Positions 7,884 to 16,251 of a stretch of DNA of 64,000 nucleotides are shown here, one piece after another. The position numbers and the translations under genes were made by a program. The DNA comes from JAPPHY01 sp965247535 (GTDB lineage Bacteria; Chloroflexota; Dehalococcoidia; Lucifugimonadales; UBA2985), in contig OZ252018.1 of the NCBI GenBank assembly GCA_965247535.1, positions 1,054,001-1,118,000 of the forward strand, in the 5' to 3' direction. Position 1 is the first letter of the stretch, and each line of letters opens with the position of its first letter. The notes beneath the pieces are model-generated. The model had not been told where the DNA came from and made no database searches. It was given only the letters and a program-made list of their open reading frames with translations.

Positions 7884-8447
7884 ATGACGATTAGCTACAG
7901 CGATCTGAGGCGGGGCACGGTGATTGTGCTGGACGACGAACCCTGGCAGGTCACGGAGTGGAAGCACACCAAGATGCAGCAGCGGGCCCCGGTTCTCACA
8001 CTCAAGCTGAAGAACCTCAGGAGCGGCCGCGCCATGGAGCGCAACGTGCCCGGCAACCAGAAGCTAACCCTGGCGGAGGTGGACACTCGCCAGGCGCAGT
8101 ACCTCTACAGCGACGGTGACCTCTACCACTTCATGGACATGACAACCTTCGACCAGTACCCTCTCACGAACGACGTGGTGGGGAATGCCCTCCAGTACAT
8201 GAAGGAACAGGACGTGATGGACCTCGTCTTCTATCGCGACGATCCCATTTCGCTGGAGCTTCCCACCTACGTGGAGCTGCAGGTGGCCAACACGCCTCCC
8301 TCACTGAAGGGCAACACGGCCCAAGGGAGCACTAAGCCGGCCACGCTGGAGACCGGCCTCACGGTCAACGTGCCGTTCTTCGTGAACGTGGGCGAAACCG
8401 TGCGAGTGGACACGCGGAACGGGGAGTACCTGGAAAGGGTGGGCTAG
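7884..8447 (+). CDS. efp: translation elongation factor P
   Basis: EF-P binds between the P and E sites of the ribosome and relieves stalling at proline runs. All three beta-barrel domains are present in 187 residues, with the family signature around GNQKLTLAEV and the C-terminal VDTRNGEYLERV. The tip loop of domain I, usually PGKGG with a modifiable Lys or Arg, reads instead HTKMQQRAP at about residues 28-36. A standard lysine modification at the tip is therefore uncertain. It sits 15 bases after the M24 peptidase and 3 bases before xseA. Confidence 0.95.
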   Translation: MTISYSDLRRGTVIVLDDEPWQVTEWKHTKMQQRAPVLTLKLKNLRSGRAMERNVPGNQKLTLAEVDTRQAQYLYSDGDLYHFMDMTTFDQYPLTNDVVGNALQYMKEQDVMDLVFYRDDPISLELPTYVELQVANTPPSLKGNTAQGSTKPATLETGLTVNVPFFVNVGETVRVDTRNGEYLERVG

Positions 8448-8450
8448 ACC

Positions 8451-9641
8451 TTGCCGGTCTACTCAGTAGGCCAGGTCACACGTTACCTAAAGGAGTCGCT
8501 CGAGGCGGATGCAGTCCTGGGCGACCTGTGGGTGCGCGGCGAGGTCTCCAACCTTTTCAATTCGGCGGCCGGCCACTACTACTTCACGCTAAAGGACGGC
8601 GCAGGCCAGCTCAAGTGCGTCATGTTCCGTCCCGCCACCGGCGGCGAGAACCTCAGCGACGGTGGCGCAGTCATTACCCACGGCCGCGTCTCCCTGTACG
8701 AGGTGCGTGGAGACCTCCAGCTGTACGTGGACATGGTGCAGCCGGAGGGCGTGGGGGAGCGTCACCTGGAGCTAGAGCGGCTTAAGGCCAGGCTTGAGGC
8801 GGAGGGGCTGTTCCATCCATCCCGAAAGAGACCGATGCCCCCGTTCCCGCGCAGGATCGCCGTGGTAACCTCACCGTTCGGCTCCGTCTGGCACGACATC
8901 CAGAACGTTGTCGGCCGTCGGTACCCACTGGCGGAACTTGCGCTCGCGCCTTCTCCCGTGCAGGGCGAAGGAGCCGCCGCCGCCATCGCGGAGGCGCTGG
9001 AGGCCGCGGACCGGGAAGCGGACGTGGACGTGGTAATCGTTGCCAGGGGCGGGGGCTCCCTTGAGGAGCTGTGGCCCTTCAATGAGGAGGTGGTAGCCCG
9101 CGCGATCTACGCCAGCCGTGCGCCCGTCATCAGCGCCGTGGGTCACGAGACGGATTACACCGTCGCAGACTTGGTGGCGGACGCGAGGGCGCCCACGCCA
9201 TCGGCCGCCGCGGAGATGGTGGTGCCGGACAGGACCGAGCTGGTCGTTCGAGTTCAGGCTCAAGTGAACGTGCTGTCGCAGAGGCTGGGCGACGTCATGG
9301 AGACGCGCGTGCGCGATATGGAGCAGTCGGTTTGGCGACTGAACCGCGGTGCACCGGACGCGACCACCTGGCGGCAGCGCCTCGATGACCTGTCGGTCGC
9401 GTCCAGCCGGTCGTTGCAGGCCTACCTGGCCGTGCGCGGCGAACGCGTCAAGGGGCTGGAGTTCCGGCTGGGCACGCTCAGCCCTGCCAACGTGCTATCG
9501 CGGGGATATGCCATGGTGCAGCGGCAGGACACCGGCGAAACCGTCACGTCCGTCGCTCAGGTGGCCGCCGGCGACGACGTGCAGGTCAGAGTGAGGGACG
9601 GCGAGTTCGCCGCGAGGACGCTTGCCGACGGGCGAGGATAG
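8451..9641 (+). CDS. xseA: exodeoxyribonuclease VII large subunit
   Basis: XseA is the catalytic subunit of the exonuclease that degrades single-stranded DNA to oligonucleotides. An N-terminal OB-fold (about residues 1-100) holds VGQVTRYLKESLEAD and LWVRGEVSN. The central catalytic domain contains VVTSPFG, VDVVIVARGGGSLEELWPFN and SAVGHETD. A helical region and a short C-terminal barrel follow. The start is TTG, three bases after the efp stop, and it gives the normal N-terminus. At 396 residues it is slightly shorter than the E. coli protein. xseB follows. Confidence 0.95.
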   Translation: MPVYSVGQVTRYLKESLEADAVLGDLWVRGEVSNLFNSAAGHYYFTLKDGAGQLKCVMFRPATGGENLSDGGAVITHGRVSLYEVRGDLQLYVDMVQPEGVGERHLELERLKARLEAEGLFHPSRKRPMPPFPRRIAVVTSPFGSVWHDIQNVVGRRYPLAELALAPSPVQGEGAAAAIAEALEAADREADVDVVIVARGGGSLEELWPFNEEVVARAIYASRAPVISAVGHETDYTVADLVADARAPTPSAAAEMVVPDRTELVVRVQAQVNVLSQRLGDVMETRVRDMEQSVWRLNRGAPDATTWRQRLDDLSVASSRSLQAYLAVRGERVKGLEFRLGTLSPANVLSRGYAMVQRQDTGETVTSVAQVAAGDDVQVRVRDGEFAARTLADGRG

Positions 9642-9677
9642 TTCGACGGCACTGCTCTGGGGTTGAGAGGCAGGCAA

Positions 9678-9935
9678 ATGAGCAACGAAAAGCCCGGCGA
9701 GGCGCAATCATTCGAGGACGCATACAATCGTCTGGAAGACACGGTCCGCAGGCTGGAGGAGGGTGGCCTTTCCCTGTCGGACGCCACGCGCCTCTTCGAA
9801 GAGGGTATGCACCTGGCGCGCATCTGCAACGAGCTGCTGACGTCGGCTGAATTGCGCATCACGAGACTCCAAACGGCATACGGCGAGCAGATGCGGTTGC
9901 TAGCCGACGCTCAGGAGGAGAGCGTTGAGGATTGA
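9678..9935 (+). CDS. xseB: exodeoxyribonuclease VII small subunit
   Basis: XseB is the small helical-hairpin subunit that binds the XseA helices. The 85-residue protein shows the diagnostic FEDAYNRLEDTVRRLEEGGL and LEEGMHLARIC-type helices. The ATG at 9678 is chosen over an in-frame TTG at 9663, since it gives the usual N-terminal length. The end overlaps the start of the following PHP gene by 11 bases. Confidence 0.93.
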   Translation: MSNEKPGEAQSFEDAYNRLEDTVRRLEEGGLSLSDATRLFEEGMHLARICNELLTSAELRITRLQTAYGEQMRLLADAQEESVED

Positions 9936-10590
9936 CCTCCACGTCCACAGCCGCTTCTCGGCCGACTCGTTCATGGGACTGGAGACGCTGGCGCGGCGGT
10001 GCGTGGAGACCGGCCTGGACTGCATTGCGCTGACCGACCACAACACTATCGAAGGGGCGCTGGAGCTCCAACGACTCGCCTCGTTCCCGGTCATCGTCGG
10101 AGAGGAGATCAAGAGCGCCGGCGGCGAGATCATCGGTCTGTTCCTGCACGAGGAGATACCGCGCGGACTGCCGCCCCTGGAGACTGTTCGGCTCATCAAG
10201 GAGCAGGGCGGAATCGTGTCGGTGCCGCATCCCTTCGACCACTTCCGCCGGTCCGTCATCGAGCGGGAGGCGCTTCTCGAGATCCTCCCGCACGTGGACA
10301 TCATCGAGGCGTTCAACGCCCGAAACACGCTTCAGCGGGACAACAGGGCGGCCGAATCGCTCGCGCGGGAGCACGGCGTCCTGACCTCGTCCGTGACCGA
10401 CTCCCACACGCCCGTGGAGGTGGGCCGATGCTACGTGGACGTGCCCGCCTTCGAAATGACGCCCGCAGGACTGCTTGAAGGGCTTGCCCGCGGAGCACAG
10501 ACGAGGCGGCAGATGCTGCCCCTCATTCACTTCGCCACAACGCTCACCAAGACGCGCAAGAGGCTCGCAGGCCTGATGCAGCGCGCATGA
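9925..10590 (+). CDS. PHP-domain phosphoesterase
   Basis: This is a stand-alone polymerase-and-histidinol-phosphatase (PHP) protein of 221 residues. Metal-binding motifs are DLHVHSRFS at residues 4-12, LTDHNT near 34, GEEIKS near 55 and HPFDHF near 99. Family members hydrolyse phosphate esters such as nucleoside bisphosphates, but the substrate here is unknown. The start is TTG with an AGGAGGAG ribosome site and overlaps xseB. The stop overlaps the next gene as ATGA, so xseB, this gene and the formyltransferase are probably translated in a coupled way. Confidence 0.85.
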   Translation: MRIDLHVHSRFSADSFMGLETLARRCVETGLDCIALTDHNTIEGALELQRLASFPVIVGEEIKSAGGEIIGLFLHEEIPRGLPPLETVRLIKEQGGIVSVPHPFDHFRRSVIEREALLEILPHVDIIEAFNARNTLQRDNRAAESLAREHGVLTSSVTDSHTPVEVGRCYVDVPAFEMTPAGLLEGLARGAQTRRQMLPLIHFATTLTKTRKRLAGLMQRA

Positions 10591-11408
10591 GGCGACGCAA
10601 GGCGATGCTGAAGCTGGGTTGGTTTTCGACGGGGCGAGGTGAGGGCTCACTGGGGCTGCTCCGGACCGTGCAGGATGCAATCGCGAGCGGGGAGCTTCCG
10701 GCCCGGATGGAGTTCGTATTCAGCAACCGCGAACCGGGAGAGGCCGAGGGCAGCGACCTCTTCCAGCGTCAGGTGAGGGATTCCGGCATTCCCCTGGTCA
10801 CGCTGTCCTCTCAGCGATTCCGCAGGGAACAGGGCGGAGGCCCCTTCTCGCGGCATCGCAAGCAGTTCGACAGGGAGGTCATGCGCCTCCTGGAGCCGTA
10901 CCGACCCGACGTGTGCGTGCTGGCCGGCTACATGCTCATCACTGCCGGGGAGCTGTGCAACCGCTACACCATGCTCAACCTGCATCCGGCGCTGCCCGGC
11001 GGGCCCGTGGGCACCTGGCAGGAAGTGATATGGAGCCTCATCGCGGAGGGCGCAAAGGAGGCAGGCATTTACATGCATCTTGCCACCGAGAACCTGGACA
11101 GGGGCCCGGTGCTGACGTACTGCTCGTTCCCCGTACGAGGCGGGGAGTTCGACGACCTGTGGAGGCAGGTCGAGGGTCGCAGCGTTGAGGAGCTAAGGGC
11201 CTCCGAGGGCGAGGAGCAGCCGCTATTCCGGCTCATCCGCGAGGAAGGCGTAAAGCGGGAACGTCCACTGGTGCTCGAAACGCTGAAGGCGTTTGCCAGT
11301 GGCCGGGTGCGCGTAGTGGAGAGGCAGGTGGTGGACGGCGAGGGCAATTCGATCGATGGTCTCTGCCTCAACGATGCGATTGAGAAGGCGGTCCGGGACG
11401 CCGGCTGA
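10587..11408 (+). CDS. formyltransferase-fold protein (PurN-like)
   Basis: This 273-residue protein has the formyltransferase fold of PurN/Fmt. An N-terminal Rossmann-like part reads LGWFSTGRGEGSLGLLRTV. The catalytic Asn-His-Pro motif is NLHPALPGGPVGTW at about residues 130-143. It differs from true PurN (about 200 residues) by a C-terminal extension of about 70 residues. No purine genes are nearby. It is coupled by an ATGA overlap to the PHP gene, suggesting the two act on related phosphorylated or formylated substrates, which is inference. A terminator-like hairpin follows. Confidence 0.8.
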   Translation: MRRRKAMLKLGWFSTGRGEGSLGLLRTVQDAIASGELPARMEFVFSNREPGEAEGSDLFQRQVRDSGIPLVTLSSQRFRREQGGGPFSRHRKQFDREVMRLLEPYRPDVCVLAGYMLITAGELCNRYTMLNLHPALPGGPVGTWQEVIWSLIAEGAKEAGIYMHLATENLDRGPVLTYCSFPVRGGEFDDLWRQVEGRSVEELRASEGEEQPLFRLIREEGVKRERPLVLETLKAFASGRVRVVERQVVDGEGNSIDGLCLNDAIEKAVRDAG

Positions 11409-11461
11409 CGGTCCGGAGGAAGAGGTTTGGGTCTCACGGCGCTCACCTCCATTCAGTCAGG

Positions 11462-11495
11462 CCTCCGGGACCTGTGCGGAGTTCCCGGAGGTTCA
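11462..11495 (+). terminator. hairpin ending the aroQ-formyltransferase operon
   Basis: CCTCCGGGA (11462-11470) and TCCCGGAGG (11483-11491) form a perfect 9-bp stem with a 12-base loop, followed by TTCATTC. The T tract is short, so termination may be partial. Confidence 0.5.
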
Positions 11496-11510
11496 TTCAC
11501 CCACTAGTTG

Positions 11511-11539
11511 TTGTACCATATCCAAACACTCTGTACACT
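11511..11539 (+). promoter_or_regulatory. promoter of the membrane-anchored orphan gene
   Basis: TTGTAC (11511-11516), a 17-base spacer and TACACT (11534-11539) look like sigma-70 boxes. The start site would fall near 11546, only about 9 bases before the ATG at 11555, so the mRNA would be almost leaderless. Confidence 0.5.
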
Positions 11540-11554
11540 TGACGAGCAATTTGC

Positions 11555-12124
11555 ATGGGACGATTGGCGAACGCAGCTCTGCTATTGTTTGGCTTTCTGA
11601 TTCTCCTGACCACGGGCCTACTCGTGGTGTTCAACATTTTTCGCTACGATTGGGATCAGCCTCCACGCACCACAGACGTGGGATACACAGGCCGGATAGC
11701 TGCCGAGTTGCCTATGACTCGGCCGTCCTTCCACAACGTAGCCAGGTATTCGGACACTGTGGTCTTGGGCGAGATCACGGCGAAGAGCGACGAAGTCACG
11801 CCCTGGCCCGTCCGCTTGCTCGAGACAATGAACCTGAGCGTTCTGGATACCTTCAAGGGAAATGCACCTTCTGGCCTAGTCATCAAGGCGAGAAAGCCTA
11901 CTAGTGGCGGAGTCGGGTACAGCGGAGACGGCGACCTGGAACTCATGGTATTTGAGGTCGGCCAGAAGTACGTCCTGTTCCTGATTGAGCGCGAGGGACA
12001 CTACGTGGTACAAGGCTATTCCAGCGGAATGTGGAGCGTGGACGGCGGCATTGCCACCTTAGTAAAGACTGGCGGGGCCATACCGCTCTACAGCCTACGT
12101 GAGAAGGTGGCCGACTATAGATAG
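11555..12124 (+). CDS. membrane-anchored protein of unknown function
   Basis: This 189-residue protein is not assigned to a family. A single hydrophobic segment covers about residues 5-28 (AALLLFGFLILLTTGLLVVF), so it is probably anchored with its C-terminal part outside. The rest is rich in beta-type sequence. A middle part reads DTVVLGEITAKSDEVTPWP and a later part VGQKYVLFLIEREGHYVVQGY, a layout reminiscent of small secreted beta domains. There is no ribosome binding site and the promoter lies immediately upstream. Base composition is a little lower in GC than its neighbours. Confidence 0.65.
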   Translation: MGRLANAALLLFGFLILLTTGLLVVFNIFRYDWDQPPRTTDVGYTGRIAAELPMTRPSFHNVARYSDTVVLGEITAKSDEVTPWPVRLLETMNLSVLDTFKGNAPSGLVIKARKPTSGGVGYSGDGDLELMVFEVGQKYVLFLIEREGHYVVQGYSSGMWSVDGGIATLVKTGGAIPLYSLREKVADYR

Positions 12125-12215
12125 ACTACCCCACGGCGCTCTACTCCATCAACCTGTTGGCGGTCACGCTCCTCGCATGGAGGAATGGTTGAGTCACTGT
12201 TGGACAGGAGGATTC

Positions 12216-12269
12216 ATGACAATCGATTCTGGTAAGGTTGAGATTCGCAGGCGGCGTAGATTTCTTTAG
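12216..12269 (+). CDS. possible 17-residue leader peptide before the GNAT gene
   Basis: An ATG at 12216, preceded by an excellent AGGAGG site at 12206-12211, opens a 17-codon frame ending RRRRRFL and then TAG. It stops 13 bases before the TTG start of the acetyltransferase. It could be a leader peptide coupling translation, or the remains of the enzyme's original N-terminus after a frame change. Confidence 0.3.
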   Translation: MTIDSGKVEIRRRRRFL

Positions 12270-12282
12270 GTTGGAGGTGGAG

Positions 12283-12855
12283 TTGAACGAGCCAGAACTG
12301 CCCATCGTTGACCTGCTGCCGGACAACGCCTCCGCCGTCGAGCAGTGCGCCACGCTGCTGTACGAGGTGTTCATGGAGCACCATCCGGCGACATGGCCGG
12401 ATATGGCGTCGGCCAGGACTGAGGTGGAGGAGTTCTTTGCGGAGGGTCGCATAAGCCGTATAGCCGTGCACGGAGACGGCACGGTCATTGGCTGGGTGGG
12501 GGCAATACGGGCGTACGATGGATTCGCGTGGGAGCTGCATCCGCTGGTAGTGAGGCCGGAGCAGCAGAGGCGAGGCCTTGGCCGTCGACTGGTCACCGAC
12601 ATCGAGGCCAGGGTTCGGGAGCAGGGCGGCGTCACGATTTGGCTTGGCACCGACGACGAGGACAACCAGACGTCGCTGGGCGGGATAGAGTTGTACGACG
12701 ACGTCCTCGGCCACCTGGCGCGCATCCGCAACCTTAACGACCACCCCTACGAGTTCTATCGCAAGGTCGGCTTCACGATCGTAGGAGTGCTGCCGGACGC
12801 CAACGGCTTCGGCAAGCCGGACATCTTCATGGCAAAGCGGATTAGACCGGCGTAG
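12283..12855 (+). CDS. GNAT family N-acetyltransferase
   Basis: This 190-residue protein has the GNAT fold. It contains GWVGAIRAYDGFAWELHPLVV (beta strands 3-4) and the acetyl-CoA pyrophosphate-binding motif RPEQQRRGLGRRLV, followed by the strand VTIWLGTDDEDNQTSL. The late YEFYRKVGFTIVGVLPDANG matches family ends. TTG at 12283 has GGAGG five bases upstream and is chosen as the start; an in-frame TTG at 12238 is the alternative. The GKPDIFMAKRI ending resembles aminoglycoside 6'-acetyltransferase-like enzymes, but the substrate cannot be assigned. It converges with clpX, only 11 bases away. Confidence 0.85.
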   Translation: MNEPELPIVDLLPDNASAVEQCATLLYEVFMEHHPATWPDMASARTEVEEFFAEGRISRIAVHGDGTVIGWVGAIRAYDGFAWELHPLVVRPEQQRRGLGRRLVTDIEARVREQGGVTIWLGTDDEDNQTSLGGIELYDDVLGHLARIRNLNDHPYEFYRKVGFTIVGVLPDANGFGKPDIFMAKRIRPA

Positions 12856-12866
12856 GGAGCGGGCGT

Positions 12867-14165
12867 CTACGCCGTCTTCTGGGTGGGGGCGGTCACCGGC
12901 GCGCCGGTTTCGGACTGCAGCAGCGGGGGCTTGCCTTCCCGGATCGTGTCGGCGTCTATGGTGCAGTGGCTCACGCCCGTCATGGACGGCAGCTCGTACA
13001 TCACGTCCAGCAGCGCCTGCTCGATGATCGACCGCAGCCCGCGGGCGCCCGTCTTCATCTGAATCGCGTCCTCCGAAGCGGCCTCCAGCGCCGTGTCAGT
13101 GAAGACTAGCTCCACGTTGTCCAGCTCGAAAAGCCGCTGGTACTGCTTTACGATCGCGTTCTTCGGCTCCGTGAGGATCCGAACGAGCGAGGCCTTGTCC
13201 AGCGATTCCAGGCTTACCACCAGGGGCAGGCGCCCAACGAACTCCGGTATGAACCCGTACGCCAGCAGGTCCTCCGGTATGAGGTGTTGCAGCTCGTTGT
13301 CGTGGGTGGCGTCCCTCTCGGAGGCGGCGCTGGAGCGGAATCCGATGCCCTGGCGCTCGCGTGACCTCCGTCCGGCCACGATCTGGTCCAGCCCCTCGAA
13401 GGCGCCGCCGCAGATGAAGAGGATGTCGTCGGTGCGGATCTGGATGAGCTCCTGGTGCGGGTGCTTTCGCCCCCCCTGCGGAGGTACGTTTGCCGTGCAC
13501 CCCTCGATTATCTTGAGCAGGGCCTGCTGCACGCCCTCGCCGGAGACGTCACGAGTGATGGAGGGATTGGCGCTCTTGCGACCGAGCTTGTCCACCTCGT
13601 CGATGTAAACGATTCCGTGCTCGGCCCGGGGGATGTCGAAGTCGGCGGCCTGGATCAGACGCAGCAGGATGTTCTCCACGTCCTCGCCCACGTATCCGGC
13701 CTCGGTGAGCGAGGTAGCGTCTGCGATGCAGAACGGAACGTCCAGCACGCGCGCAAGGGTCTGGGCCAGAAGGGTCTTGCCGCAGCCCGTGGGCCCGGCG
13801 AGCAGGATGTTGGTCTTCTCCAGCTCCACGTCCTCGTCCGTTTCGGCCTCTGACCAGATGCGCTTGTAGTGGTTGTAGACCGCCACGGACAGTACCTTCT
13901 TGGCGCGCTCCTGGCCGATCACGTACTCGTCGAGCTTCTGCGAGAGCGTTCTGGGGTTCAGGCTCTGGGGACGCTTGATGGGTGGGGGCGCGGCGGGCGG
14001 AGCGGGTGGAGGCGCCTCGCTGGCGATGGTGTGCTGCCACAGGGCGATGCACTTGTCGCAGATGAAGGTGCGACCGGGGCCCCTGATGAGCCGCCTGACC
14101 TGGCTCTGGCTCTTCCCGCAGAAGGAGCAGGATATGGTGGAGTGGGTATCGATTGGGTCTGGCAT
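12867..14165 (-). CDS. clpX: ATP-dependent Clp protease ATP-binding subunit ClpX
   Basis: ClpX is the AAA+ unfoldase that feeds tagged proteins into ClpP. The N-terminal C4 zinc domain is complete (C13, C16, C36, C39). Walker A is GPTGCGKT at residues 124-131 and Walker B lies within IVYIDEVDKLGR. The arginine-rich GGRKHPHQELIQIRT and the ClpP-docking region are present. A proline-rich linker (about residues 50-65, mostly Pro and Ala) joins the zinc domain to the AAA+ domain. The 432-residue length is normal. It is last in the aspS-tig-clpP-clpX run. Confidence 0.97.
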   Translation of the reverse strand: MPDPIDTHSTISCSFCGKSQSQVRRLIRGPGRTFICDKCIALWQHTIASEAPPPAPPAAPPPIKRPQSLNPRTLSQKLDEYVIGQERAKKVLSVAVYNHYKRIWSEAETDEDVELEKTNILLAGPTGCGKTLLAQTLARVLDVPFCIADATSLTEAGYVGEDVENILLRLIQAADFDIPRAEHGIVYIDEVDKLGRKSANPSITRDVSGEGVQQALLKIIEGCTANVPPQGGRKHPHQELIQIRTDDILFICGGAFEGLDQIVAGRRSRERQGIGFRSSAASERDATHDNELQHLIPEDLLAYGFIPEFVGRLPLVVSLESLDKASLVRILTEPKNAIVKQYQRLFELDNVELVFTDTALEAASEDAIQMKTGARGLRSIIEQALLDVMYELPSMTGVSHCTIDADTIREGKPPLLQSETGAPVTAPTQKTA

Positions 14166-14195
14166 GACGCCCTCCGGACGAAGGTAGACTCCGCT

Positions 14196-14813
14196 CTAGG
14201 TGGCGGCGCTCTCTACTTGCGCCTTGGCCAGCACTTCGTCTACCAGGCCGTAATCCATGGCCTGCTCAGCATTGAGGTAGTAGTCCCGGTCGGTGTCTCC
14301 GGCGACCCTTTCGTAGGTCTGCCCGGTGTGGTCGGAGATGATCGTGCGAATCTTGTCCTGCATTCGCAGAATCTCCCGTGCGGCAATCTCGATGTCCGAT
14401 GCCTGACCCTGAGCGCCGCCCATCGGCTGGTGCATGTGGATGGTGGAGTTGGGCAGGGCATACCGCTTTCCCTTGGCGCCGGCGCAGAGGAGCACTGTGC
14501 CCATGCTGGCCGCGAGGCCCACGCAGATGGTGGACACATCCGGCTTCACCAGCTGTATGGTGTCGTAGATGGCTAGACCAGAGCTTATGACGCCGCCGGG
14601 CGAGTTGATGTACAGGCTTATGTCCTTGTCCGGGTCCTCCCGCTCCAGGAACAGCAGCTGCGCAACGATGACGTTGGCCAATTGGTCGTGAATTGGCGTG
14701 CCCAGGAAGACGATGCGCTCCCGGAGCAGCAGGGAGTAGATGTCGAAGGCGCGCTCGCCTCGGGCGCCAGTTTCGATGACCATGGGCACAATGTCACGCG
14801 GTGGGTAAAGCAT
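14196..14813 (-). CDS. clpP: ATP-dependent Clp protease proteolytic subunit ClpP
   Basis: ClpP is the serine protease chamber of the Clp system. The catalytic triad is S103 (GLAASMGTV), H128 (IHMHQPMG) and D177, matching the E. coli positions with an offset of 6. The oxyanion region SPGGVISSG is also clear. At 205 residues it has the usual length. It starts one base before the tig stop and ends 30 bases before clpX, so tig, clpP and clpX form one operon. Confidence 0.97.
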   Translation of the reverse strand: MLYPPRDIVPMVIETGARGERAFDIYSLLLRERIVFLGTPIHDQLANVIVAQLLFLEREDPDKDISLYINSPGGVISSGLAIYDTIQLVKPDVSTICVGLAASMGTVLLCAGAKGKRYALPNSTIHMHQPMGGAQGQASDIEIAAREILRMQDKIRTIISDHTGQTYERVAGDTDRDYYLNAEQAMDYGLVDEVLAKAQVESAAT

Positions 14814-14814
14814 G

Positions 14815-16170
14815 TCAGGCTCCTTCTTCGGGTTCGCTTTCTTCTTCTTCGGATGTTTCGCCGGTCGGGCTCGCCGCGGCCGGCAGGGGCTCGGTGGCCT
14901 CGCCCTTGGTGATGGCCGTGAGCCGCTCCAGGGTCTTGCGATTGAGAAGCATGGTGCCGATGGAGTTTCGCGATCCTTCCAGCATCTGCCTCATGGAATC
15001 GGTCGCGGCCTCCGACTCCCCGAGCATAGACTCAATTTCCTCGTCTATCTCCTCCGGGGTCACCTCGATGCCCTCCTTCTCGCGGAGTGCGCCGAGGATA
15101 AGTGTGCGCGTGATGCGATCGGCCGCCGACGGCCGAAGCTCCTCCTGAATCTGCTCCACGCTCTTGCCGATGGTGCTCAGGTAGTCCTCCATCCTCACCT
15201 GCTGGCGCTGGAGGGCCTCCTGCTGCTCGGAGATTATGTGCTCGATCTCGTGGTCGATAAGTAGCGGCGGGACCTCTATCTTTGAACCTTCCACCAGCGC
15301 CTGGACCGCGTTCTCCTGGTAGGTCTGGTCAGCGATGAGCCGGTTGCGCCTGAGCAGGTCTTCTTGGAGCTTGTCGCGCAGCGCCGGCACAGACTCCACC
15401 TCTGCGTTGAGGCTCTTGGCGAATTCGTCGTCCAGGTCCGGCAGCTTGCGCTCCTTTACCTCGTGCACGGTGAGCGTGAAGGCGCACTCCTTGTCTGCCC
15501 AGCTTTCCTGCGGGTGGTCGTCAGGGAAGGGCAGTGAGAACTGCTGCTCTTCGTCCCGGTTGAGGCCGACGAGACTGTCCGCGAAGCCAGGCATGGGCAC
15601 CGTGGAGTCGGCCGAAACGCGATAGTCCACTCGCTCTTCTTCGATGACCACCTCTTCCTCCACCAGGCCGCGTACCTCTATGGTGACGAGGTCGTCCAAG
15701 GCCACGGAGCGCTCCACGGGCTCCCACGTTCCGGCGTCCTCTCGCATGGAGTCGATCAGCTCGTCCACGGCCTCCGGCGCGACTTCCACGCTCTCCTGCT
15801 CGACGCGGTAGCTGTAGTAGTCGCCAAGATCGATGGCGGGCCTGACGGGAACCGTGACCTCGACCATGAGAGGGTCGTACTCGGTGACTCGCACCTTGGG
15901 CAGTGAGATCACGTCCAACTCCCGTTCCTGGATTGCCATTGAAGTGATCTGCGGCAGGAGAGTGTCCAGCGCGTCCTCCACCATTGCGTCCCGGCCAAGC
16001 TCTCGCTCCACGACGGAACGCGGCGCCTTGCCTCTCCGAAAGCCGGGAATGTTCACGCGCTGCACCGCCCGGCGGTAGACCCTGTCCAGATGCTCATCCA
16101 GCTCGGGAGGCTCAACCTCAATGCTAAGCACAACCTGGCTCTGGGCCTCTTCAAGCAGGGATACTTTCAC
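14815..16170 (-). CDS. tig: trigger factor
   Basis: Trigger factor is the ribosome-bound chaperone and peptidyl-prolyl isomerase. The N-terminal ribosome-binding domain carries the signature loop as GFRRGKAPRSVVERELG (about residues 44-60; family pattern GFRxGKxP). An FKBP-like PPIase domain spans about residues 155-240, and a long helical C-terminal chaperone domain follows. The very C-terminus is acidic and glutamate-rich. The 451-residue length is typical. It lies upstream of clpP on the same strand, the classic tig-clpP-clpX order. Confidence 0.96.
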   Translation of the reverse strand: MKVSLLEEAQSQVVLSIEVEPPELDEHLDRVYRRAVQRVNIPGFRRGKAPRSVVERELGRDAMVEDALDTLLPQITSMAIQERELDVISLPKVRVTEYDPLMVEVTVPVRPAIDLGDYYSYRVEQESVEVAPEAVDELIDSMREDAGTWEPVERSVALDDLVTIEVRGLVEEEVVIEEERVDYRVSADSTVPMPGFADSLVGLNRDEEQQFSLPFPDDHPQESWADKECAFTLTVHEVKERKLPDLDDEFAKSLNAEVESVPALRDKLQEDLLRRNRLIADQTYQENAVQALVEGSKIEVPPLLIDHEIEHIISEQQEALQRQQVRMEDYLSTIGKSVEQIQEELRPSAADRITRTLILGALREKEGIEVTPEEIDEEIESMLGESEAATDSMRQMLEGSRNSIGTMLLNRKTLERLTAITKGEATEPLPAAASPTGETSEEEESEPEEGA

Positions 16171-16251
16171 GGACGACTCCTGATAGGGACTGTGCCTTCA
16201 ATTATAAGCGCACAGTTGCCAGATTGTGAAGCGGTGAACTGCACGCTGCCG

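Noticed and set aside
10587..11408. True phosphoribosylglycinamide formyltransferase (PurN)
   Set aside because: The extra C-terminal part and absence of purine genes make the specific assignment unsafe; only the fold is claimed.
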